Origin: Caulobacterales bacterium
Lineage (GTDB): Bacteria > Pseudomonadota > Alphaproteobacteria > Caulobacterales > Caulobacteraceae
Direction of reading: 5' to 3'
Assembly: GCA_947480815.1 (NCBI GenBank)
Contig: CANKEA010000012.1
Coordinates: 1 to 12,707, forward strand
Length of the DNA: 12,707 nucleotides
Position numbers and translations under genes: made by a program. The notes beneath the pieces were generated by a model that was not told the origin of the DNA, did no database searches, and saw nothing but the letters and a program-made list of their open reading frames with translations. Below are positions 7,639-12,707 of this stretch, piece by piece (within the stretch, counting starts at the first letter, position 1; each line of letters opens with the position of its first letter).

Positions 7639-8927
7639 ACATCTGGGCCATCATCGCCAGCCTTGGCCCCCCCTTGCTGTTGCTCCTGGGCATCGGTGCC
7701 ATGATCGCCGCGGCCGAGACCTCCATGACCGCCGCCAGTCGGGGCCGCATGCACCAACTGGAACGTGACGGCGACCACGCCGCCCGCCGGGTCAACAGGC
7801 TGATGTCCAATCAGGAGAACATGATCGGGGCGATCCTGCTGTCGAACACCGTGGTCAATATCAGTGCCTCGGCCCTGACCACCAGCGTGCTGTCCGTGAC
7901 GTTCCCTGGTCCAGTTGGGGCGGTGATCGCCACCGTCGTCATGACCATCCTTATCGTGGTTTTCGGCGAAATTCTGCCCAAGACTCTGGCCATCGGTCGG
8001 CCCGAGAACGTGGCCCGCACCCTATCTCTGCCGACGACTTGGTTGGTGAAACTGGTCGGACCCCTTGCACATGCCGCGCAGTGGATTGTGCGCAAAACCC
8101 TGGGTCTTTTCGGCATCAAAATGGACATGGAGACCGACGTACTGGCCGCGCACGAGGAGATCCGTGGCGCGGTGGAATACCATCACTCCGAAGGCCTGGT
8201 GGAAAGCCGCGACCGCTGGATGCTGGGCGGTGTGCTGGATCTGTCGGGCCGCGACGTCTCCCAGGTCATGGTGCATCGCAAGTCGATCGCGCTACTCGAT
8301 GCGGACGAGACGCCGCGAACCCTGGTCGACCAGCTCTTGGCATGCGGTCACAGTCGCGTTCCGCTCTACCGCGACGAACCCGAGAACATCATTGGCGTGC
8401 TGCATGGCAAGGACCTGATGGGGGCGCTGGCGCGGCCCGGCGTCGACATCGAGGCCCTCGACGTCGTGGCTCTGGCGCGCGAGCCCTGGTTTATCCCCGA
8501 CACCACCAACTTGAAGGACCAGCTCAACGCCTTCCTCAAGCGCCGCAACCATTTCGCCCTGGTGGTCGATGAATATGGCGGCTTGCAGGGACTGGTTACC
8601 CTCGAGGACATCCTTGAGGAAATCGTTGGCGAGATCGAGGACGAGCATGACACCGGCGTCTCCGGGGTGCGGCGCCAGGCCGACGGATCGGTGCATGTCG
8701 ACGGCGAGGTGGCGGTCCGCGACCTGAACCGCATAATGGACTGGGATCTGCCCGAGGATGAAGCTGTGACCGTGGCCGGTCTTGTGATCCATGAGGCCCA
8801 GACCATTCCTGAACCCGGCCAGACCTTTATTTTCCACCATCACCGTTTCCAGGTGCTGCGGCGGGCCCGCAATCAGATCACCGCCCTCCGCGTCAGCCCC
8901 CGACTCGAGGATGGCTCAGACGCCTAG
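7635..8927 (+). CDS. CNNM/CorC-HlyC family membrane protein with DUF21 and CBS domains
   Basis: This inner-membrane protein has 430 aa from the TTG start. The DUF21/CNNM transmembrane domain spans about residues 4-150, with hydrophobic segments near 5-25, 65-85 and 94-112, and the conserved GEILPK at 111-116. Two CBS domains follow (about 205-265 and 275-335), the second containing [21 protein letters not shown]-terminal CorC/HlyC domain (about 345-425) has [13 protein letters not shown]. Family members are linked to Mg2+ or Co2+ export and metal homeostasis; the old name hemolysin does not describe a toxin role. The substrate here is unproven. TTG is chosen for the AAGGAG at 7-nt spacing and because it restores the first membrane helix; the start overlaps the aroB stop (TTGA). 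A downstream Met in MIAAAETSM would cut off that helix. Confidence 0.88.
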   Translation: MNIWAIIASLGPPLLLLLGIGAMIAAAETSMTAASRGRMHQLERDGDHAARRVNRLMSNQENMIGAILLSNTVVNISASALTTSVLSVTFPGPVGAVIATVVMTILIVVFGEILPKTLAIGRPENVARTLSLPTTWLVKLVGPLAHAAQWIVRKTLGLFGIKMDMETDVLAAHEEIRGAVEYHHSEGLVESRDRWMLGGVLDLSGRDVSQVMVHRKSIALLDADETPRTLVDQLLACGHSRVPLYRDEPENIIGVLHGKDLMGALARPGVDIEALDVVALAREPWFIPDTTNLKDQLNAFLKRRNHFALVVDEYGGLQGLVTLEDILEEIVGEIEDEHDTGVSGVRRQADGSVHVDGEVAVRDLNRIMDWDLPEDEAVTVAGLVIHEAQTIPEPGQTFIFHHHRFQVLRRARNQITALRVSPRLEDGSDA

Positions 8928-8940
8928 GGGCAAGGCCCGA

Positions 8941-8976
8941 ACGCGGACACTAGGAAATTCGTGCTGAATTCCGCGT
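8941..8976. terminator. Imperfect inverted repeat between the convergent CNNM and BolA genes
   Basis: ACGCGG (8941-8946) pairs with CCGCGT (8971-8976), and within it AATTC/GAATT pair around the loop GTGCT. A one-bulge alternative pairs GGAAATTC with GAATTCC. It lies 13 nt after the CNNM stop in a 114-bp gap and has no T-run. It may act as a transcript end structure for the aro operon. The rest of the gap shows nothing recognisable. Confidence 0.3.
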
Positions 8977-9041
8977 CACGGGCGGAAACAGGCACCGGCG
9001 CGGTCACCGTGAGTCTGTTCTATCGCGGCAGCACCACCGGC

Positions 9042-9317
9042 CTAAACCGGCTCGCCCGGCGCGATCGCCTTGATCGACAGCGCATGAACCGCCCCCGCCA
9101 GTTCCACACTGAGCGCCTGGTTGACCGCCCGCTGACGCGCAACCCTCGAGAGACCGTAGAAAGCATTCGATTCGATAATCACGGTAAAATGGCTCTCACC
9201 GCCGGGATTGTGCCCTGCATGACCGGCGTGCTTGTCGCTATCGTCCGTCAGTTCCAAGCGCATTGGCTGGAAGGCCAGGGTCAGTTTTTCGCGAATGGCT
9301 GCGGCTATGGGTCCCAC
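9042..9317 (-). CDS. bolA: BolA family protein
   Basis: BolA-family proteins (91 aa here) pair with monothiol glutaredoxins to bind or sense [2Fe-2S] clusters, and some also affect transcription and cell shape. The fold is clear: an N-terminal helix (IAAAIREKLTLAF), the histidine loop KHAGHAGH (29-36), the GGESHF strand (39-44), the basic helix VARQRAVNQAL and the conserved VHAL motif (His78). The His-rich loop and His78 are the expected cluster-ligand candidates. The usual RHR is RQR here (61-63). The start is GTG 9317, supported by GGAG at 9329-9326 with 8-nt spacing; nearby ATGs are out of frame. It is divergent from the J-domain gene by 61 bp, a pairing I know from other alphaproteobacteria. 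Confidence 0.9.
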   Translation of the reverse strand: MGPIAAAIREKLTLAFQPMRLELTDDSDKHAGHAGHNPGGESHFTVIIESNAFYGLSRVARQRAVNQALSVELAGAVHALSIKAIAPGEPV

Positions 9318-9378
9318 TCATGCATCTCCGTCGCTGTGCATTCTTTAAATCGTCGAACAGGCACCTTACAGTGCTCCG

Positions 9379-10017
9379 ATGAGTGGCGCGTTCGAATATC
9401 GGCCGAAGTTTATCGACATACGGGTGAGGCCGCCCAAATCCGAGGATGAGGCCAAGGCCGACGTCTTCACCCTCAAGCCTGGGGAGCGGGCCTGCGACCA
9501 CGCGGGCTGCCGCACTGCGGCGGCCACTCGCGCGCCGAAATCGCGTGACATGCTGAACGAGCACTACTGGTTCTGTGCGCGGCACGCGGCTGAGTACAAC
9601 AAGAGCTGGGACTTTTTCGCCGGCATGAACGAATCGCAAATTCGGGCAGCGCAGGAAGCGCGCAGTACCGGCGAACGCCCCACTTGGGACTTCCGCGCCA
9701 GCGCGAATTCGCGGGAAGCCGCTTCCAGCCGCGCCCGCGGCCTGGCCGACGCCTTTGCCAAGTTTAGCCGCGGCCGCCCCGCCGCAGCCGCCGATCCGGC
9801 GGCCGAACGGGCCCGCAAACTCGGACGGCTGGAACGAAACGCCTTAGCCGACCTGGATCTGGAGGCCTCGGTCGAACCCGCAGCCGTCCGCGCCCGCTAT
9901 ACAGAGCTGGTCAAGCGCTGCCACCCGGATGCCAACGGCGGCGACCGCTCGGCCGAGACCAAGCTGCAGCACGTTATCAAGGCCTACAAGATTTTACGCA
10001 AGGCCGGCCTGGCCTAG
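9379..10017 (+). CDS. J-domain (DnaJ-like) protein with C-terminal J-domain
   Basis: This 212-aa protein should recruit and stimulate a DnaK/Hsp70 chaperone; its client is unknown. The J-domain is at the C-terminus (about 152-212), with the essential His-Pro-Asp at 182-184 in RCHPDANGGD and a following helix TKLQHVIKAYKILRK. This is the reverse of classical DnaJ, where it is N-terminal, and no Gly/Phe or client-binding domains follow. The N-terminal 100 residues hold Cys39-x4-Cys44 and Cys66-x2-His69 (YWFCARHAAEYN), which could bind one zinc. The middle (about 105-150) is polar, Ala/Arg-rich and likely a flexible linker. The start ATG 9379 has no strong ribosome-binding site but gives the N-terminus MSGAFEYRPK, as I recall it in relatives. 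Its neighbours BolA and cobS are conserved partners in gene order. Confidence 0.88.
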   Translation: MSGAFEYRPKFIDIRVRPPKSEDEAKADVFTLKPGERACDHAGCRTAAATRAPKSRDMLNEHYWFCARHAAEYNKSWDFFAGMNESQIRAAQEARSTGERPTWDFRASANSREAASSRARGLADAFAKFSRGRPAAAADPAAERARKLGRLERNALADLDLEASVEPAAVRARYTELVKRCHPDANGGDRSAETKLQHVIKAYKILRKAGLA

Positions 10018-10109
10018 TTCCGGCTAGGTCACCGGCTCGAGCGTGGACGGCGTGGGCAAAAACCATTGGCGTCGATTAGGGCTGCCGATTCAAAACAAGC
10101 CCCTGCGGA

Positions 10110-10523
10110 TTAGCCCGGCCTGAAACTCGGATCGGCCCAGCCGACATTGAATTTGCGGCCGTCGGGGAAGGTCACCACACCAAAGGTGCCCATGTTGGAG
10201 CCATTACGCGCGGGATTAGTGATGATTCCGTAGGTGGTACCAACCTTATAGCCATCCATCCCCGGCATGTTGGCGCGCTTGAGCAAGGCGGGACTGGGCG
10301 CTTGGAAAACCCACGGGGTATATTTGCCGTCGTGCGCCTTGATCATGAAATGGAAGATGACATGCGGACTGATCCAATCGACCTGGGTCAGCACGCCCGT
10401 CATTGTCTTGGTCTTGTTGAGATCGAACTGAGCGTCGAGAGCATGATGGGCGCTGGCCACCGAAGCGCTAGACAGCGCCAGCACGGCAGCGATCACGGCG
10501 ATAGGGTTTTGGCTGCGCGTCAT
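10110..10523 (-). CDS. Small secreted DUF6152-like protein
   Basis: This 137-aa protein has a clear signal peptide: MTRSQ, a hydrophobic core, then the AxA site A23-S24-A25. The predicted mature protein therefore begins His26-His27. The remainder (about 111 aa) matches what I know of the DUF6152 family: an HH start, TMTGVLTQVDWISPH, GVVTFPDGRKFNVG, and a beta-rich look. The function is not established for the family. Candidate metal ligands are His26, His27, His54 and His58. ATG 10523 has GAGGAA 3 nt upstream, a good ribosome-binding site. It is convergent with the J-domain gene (92-bp gap, no terminator obvious) and divergent from cobS, separating two genes that are closer neighbours in many relatives. 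Confidence 0.8.
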   Translation of the reverse strand: MTRSQNPIAVIAAVLALSSASVASAHHALDAQFDLNKTKTMTGVLTQVDWISPHVIFHFMIKAHDGKYTPWVFQAPSPALLKRANMPGMDGYKVGTTYGIITNPARNGSNMGTFGVVTFPDGRKFNVGWADPSFRPG

Positions 10524-10593
10524 GAGTTCCTCAGTGAGCCCACCTTCAATACGGCCTGCGCGTCCTCAACACTCGTTACAGCCTCACTTCGCT

Positions 10594-10621
10594 AGGATAT
10601 GGGCGAAAGGCCGTTTCCCAA
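10594..10621 (-). promoter_or_regulatory. Possible promoter of the DUF6152 gene
   Basis: On the minus strand TTGGGA (10621-10616) is followed after 16 nt by TATCCT (10599-10594). Each half matches four of six consensus bases. It lies in the 128-bp divergent gap with cobS and would give a leader of about 65 nt. In the same gap I saw no cobalamin riboswitch B12-box ahead of cobS. Confidence 0.25.
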
Positions 10622-10651
10622 CCGATACAAAAACGATAAGCCAAAACTGTC

Positions 10652-11665
10652 ATGACTGAAACTACTGAAACATCTCCCGACACGCCGGACACCCTCCTCG
10701 GCCTTCTGCCCGACCGATGTGTCAAGGTGCAGGACCTGTTCGGTATCGATAGTGACCTTGAGGTCCCGGCCTTCGCCACACGTGATGAACATGTGCCGGA
10801 GGTGGACCCGGCCTATGTGTTCGATCCGCAAACGACGCTGGCGATCTGCGCCGGCTTCGCACGTGACCGCCGGGTGATGATCCAGGGCTCTCACGGCACC
10901 GGTAAGTCGACCCATATCGAGCAAGTCGCGGCACGGCTGAACTGGCCGATGGTGCGGGTGAACCTCGACAGCCACGTCTCGCGGATCGATCTGGTCGGCA
11001 AGGACGCTATCGTGGTGCGCGCGGGCAAGCAGGTCACCGAATTCCGCGAAGGCATGCTGCCCTGGGCCCTGCAGCGGCCGATCGCCCTCGTTTTCGACGA
11101 ATATGACGCGGGCCGGCCCGATGTGATGTTTGTGATCCAACGCGTGCTAGAGGCCGGCGGCAAGCTGACGTTGCTCGACCAGAACCGGGTGATCCGCTCC
11201 AACCCTTATTTCCGCTTGTTTGCCACCAGCAACACTATCGGTCTGGGCGACACGACGGGGATGTATCACGGCACACAACAGATCAATCAGGCCCAGATGG
11301 ACCGTTGGTCGATTGTCACAACGCTGAACTACCTCACCCACGACGTGGAAATGCAGATCGTCGCCGCCAAGTCACCGTTCTACGACAATCCGGAGGGCCG
11401 CAAGAATCTTGCCTCGATGGTCCGGGTGGCCGAAATGACCCGTAACGCCTTCATGAACGGCGACATCAGTACCGTCATGAGCCCGCGTACCGTGATTACC
11501 TGGGCGCAAAACGCCGAGATTTTCGGCGGCGACCTGGCGCTGTCCTTCCGCATGACCTTCCTAAACAAGTGCGACGAACTGGAGCGGCCGACAGTGGCCG
11601 AGTTCTTCCAGCGCGCCTTTGGCCAAGACCTGCCCGAAAGTGCTGTGCGGGTGAAGGTCGCCTAG
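10652..11665 (+). CDS. cobS: Cobaltochelatase AAA+ subunit CobS
   Basis: CobS (337 aa) is the AAA+ ATPase subunit of the aerobic cobaltochelatase. With CobT it forms the ring that drives CobN to insert cobalt into hydrogenobyrinic acid a,c-diamide during B12 synthesis. The CobS N-terminal segment (about 20-60) includes [16 protein letters not shown]. Walker A is GSHGTGKST (79-87), Walker B is LVFDEYD (146-152, Asp149/Glu150), and sensor 1 is ATSN (191-194). The basic MDRW stretch (216-219) is a possible arginine-finger region. The length fits the family. The start ATG 10652 has no visible Shine-Dalgarno. The usual downstream partner cobT is missing from its place; a convergent crotonase gene follows after 48 bp. 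Confidence 0.95.
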   Translation: MTETTETSPDTPDTLLGLLPDRCVKVQDLFGIDSDLEVPAFATRDEHVPEVDPAYVFDPQTTLAICAGFARDRRVMIQGSHGTGKSTHIEQVAARLNWPMVRVNLDSHVSRIDLVGKDAIVVRAGKQVTEFREGMLPWALQRPIALVFDEYDAGRPDVMFVIQRVLEAGGKLTLLDQNRVIRSNPYFRLFATSNTIGLGDTTGMYHGTQQINQAQMDRWSIVTTLNYLTHDVEMQIVAAKSPFYDNPEGRKNLASMVRVAEMTRNAFMNGDISTVMSPRTVITWAQNAEIFGGDLALSFRMTFLNKCDELERPTVAEFFQRAFGQDLPESAVRVKVA

Positions 11666-11713
11666 CCACGTCCATGGCGGGCGGGCCACTGGTCAGCGGG
11701 CGGCGGGGCGGAT

Positions 11714-12454
11714 CTAAAGCTTAGAGAAGAACGCCGCCGCTTGGGCCCGGAATTCCGGCGTCGCCAGTTGGGCCACGAAAACGGCCGCTTCTGTATCAAT
11801 ACGCTCATGCAGCTTATCAGCCGACATGCGCAGCAATCGCTTAGACGCGCGCACCGCTCCGACCGGCTGGGCAACGATCGCCTGGGCGAGAGCGCGCGCA
11901 GCCCCTAACGGATCGGTGTCGACCTCGTTGATCAGACCCAATTGTAGTGCCCGCTCGGCGCCGACTGGCCGGCCTAGGAGCAGCATTTCCGCCGCCAGCC
12001 GGTGGCCGACCAGTTCCGGCAGCAACAGGCTGGATCCGGCCTCGGGGGTTAGCCCTAGCTTCACAAAGGGCATCATCAGACTCGCGTCGGGCGCGGCGAC
12101 GACGAGATCGCAGTGCAACAAAAGGGTTGCCCCCACCCCAACCGCCCGTCCCTGAACTGCGGCGATTAGTGGCAGTTCGAGCGCCGCCAGCGCATGCAGA
12201 AAGCGCAACACCGGGCTTCCTGGCGATAGGGCTTTGGGGCCCGAATGGACAAAATCCAGCAGGTCGTTACCGGCGCAGAAGTCCGCCCCTTCCGATGCGA
12301 TCAGCACGCAGCGCAACTCAGTATCGCTATTGGCCTCATTCAGGAAATCCGCCATGGCCGCGTACATGGAACCGGTCAGCGCGTTCTTCTTGGCGGGCCG
12401 TGTCAGGGTGAGCTCCAGCACCCCGGCGTCGCGTTTAATCTGGATATCGGCCAT
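11714..12454 (-). CDS. Crotonase-superfamily protein, delta3,delta2-enoyl-CoA isomerase (ECI2)-like
   Basis: This 246-aa crotonase-fold protein acts on acyl-CoA substrates, probably in fatty-acid or related degradation. FCAGNDLLDF (59-68) gives the CoA/oxyanion segment, and GVGATLLLHCDLVVAA (106-121) the second oxyanion loop. Aligned by eye with enoyl-CoA hydratase, the two catalytic glutamates are replaced by Thr110 and Phe130, so a classical hydratase is unlikely. Instead LGLTPEAGSS carries Glu138 where the ECI2-type isomerases have their catalytic base, and SGND-like wording at 61-64 also fits ECI2. The ATG at 12454 lies 2 nt after the stop of the SDR gene, so the two are co-transcribed and probably coupled. 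The 48-bp gap to cobS shows GC-rich repeats but no clear terminator. Confidence 0.82.
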   Translation of the reverse strand: MADIQIKRDAGVLELTLTRPAKKNALTGSMYAAMADFLNEANSDTELRCVLIASEGADFCAGNDLLDFVHSGPKALSPGSPVLRFLHALAALELPLIAAVQGRAVGVGATLLLHCDLVVAAPDASLMMPFVKLGLTPEAGSSLLLPELVGHRLAAEMLLLGRPVGAERALQLGLINEVDTDPLGAARALAQAIVAQPVGAVRASKRLLRMSADKLHERIDTEAAVFVAQLATPEFRAQAAAFFSKL

Positions 12455-12456
12455 GC

Positions 12457-12707
12457 TTAGCGCGCAAGATGCACCCCGGCCGGGGCCGGGCGGTCTGGAT
12501 CGAGAAAGAAGTCGCGAAACAGCTGCAGGCCCGGCGTGACACTATAGGGCTCGAAATCCGTGACCCCAGCGGCAGCCAGCACCTCGTCGTCAACCAGGAA
12601 CTCACCGGTCAGGTTCCGTGATGCCTGCACGAAGATGGCGTGAGCGGCATCGGCCATGATCTCCGGCTTGCGGCTGCGGCGTAGCATCTCGCCACCGCCG
12701 AGTGCGA
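12457..12707 (-). CDS. SDR family oxidoreductase, HSDL2-like (C-terminal part only)
   Basis: Only the last 83 residues are in the window; the gene begins beyond position 12707 on this strand. The fragment reads GGGEMLRRSRKPEIMADAAH, then TGEFLVDDEVLAAAGVTDFE and a C-terminal FFLD segment. This is the typical end of short-chain dehydrogenases of the type related to HSDL2, which use NAD(P)(H). The cofactor motif TGxxxGxG and the catalytic YxxxK are outside the window, so the reaction cannot be stated. An internal Met at 12687 is not the start, since the family resemblance continues upstream to the window edge. It is directly followed (2 nt) by the ECI-like gene, suggesting a shared role in lipid metabolism. 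Confidence 0.82.
   Translation of the reverse strand, partial: ALGGGEMLRRSRKPEIMADAAHAIFVQASRNLTGEFLVDDEVLAAAGVTDFEPYSVTPGLQLFRDFFLDPDRPAPAGVHLAR

Noticed and set aside
8961..9449. Plus-strand open frame of 162 codons
   Set aside because: It is antisense to BolA and runs into the J-domain gene in another frame, with no family resemblance.
10001..10010. 10-bp palindrome AGGCCGGCCT at the end of the J-domain gene
   Set aside because: It has no loop, lies within codons for Lys-Ala-Gly-Leu in a GC-rich genome, and has no T-run, so it is probably chance.
10524..10651. Cobalamin riboswitch before cobS
   Set aside because: I found no B12-box-like motif or the expected long structured leader; the gap is only 128 bp and shared with a divergent gene.

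Overview
The window is a GC-rich, densely packed stretch of a bacterial chromosome. Gene content and order (xerD, aroK-aroB, CNNM/CBS transporter, BolA, J-domain protein, cobS) match a neighbourhood I know from alphaproteobacteria. Caulobacterales is my best guess for the order, as an inference from gene order and protein style. It is mainly a housekeeping region. I found no CRISPR array, insertion sequence, prophage, tRNA, rRNA or defence cassette, and no convincing new multi-gene system.

Layout. Positions 1-359 hold the 3' end of a metallo-beta-lactamase-fold gene (+), which converges on a HAD phosphatase gene (363-1064, -). Divergent from that is a TPR/glycosyltransferase-like gene (1124-2210, +). 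It is broken by an apparent single extra T in a T4 run at 1478-1481. carA (2269-3441, +) follows. It converges on a minus-strand pair in which an exported, helical-repeat protein of unknown function (4448-5866) overlaps xerD (3534-4451) by 4 bp. Divergent from this pair is the plus-strand operon aroK (5978-6526), aroB (6523-7638) and a CNNM/CorC-type CBS membrane protein (7635-8927). All three genes overlap at start and stop codons, and the last starts with TTG. BolA (9042-9317, -) faces the operon and is divergent from a J-domain protein (9379-10017, +). A small secreted DUF6152-type protein (10110-10523, -) lies between the J-protein gene and cobS (10652-11665, +). Finally a minus-strand pair, a truncated SDR gene (12457-12707) and a crotonase-fold enoyl-CoA isomerase-like gene (11714-12454), separated by 2 nt, converges on cobS.

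How the genes work together. aroK and aroB supply two shikimate-pathway steps and are translationally coupled to a predicted membrane transport protein. carA makes the glutaminase subunit for carbamoyl phosphate synthesis, XerD resolves chromosome dimers, and CobS is one ATPase subunit of aerobic cobaltochelatase. The SDR and isomerase pair looks like lipid or acyl-CoA metabolism. The most useful second-look items are the frameshifted TPR-glycosyltransferase gene, a perfect 10-bp hairpin inside the convergent MBL/HAD ends, the DUF6152 protein whose predicted mature N-terminus is histidine, the cysteine pair and XerD coupling of the exported protein, a possible zinc site in the J-protein, the isomerase-type active site of the crotonase, and the absence of cobT next to cobS. 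Every intergenic gap is under 150 bp.
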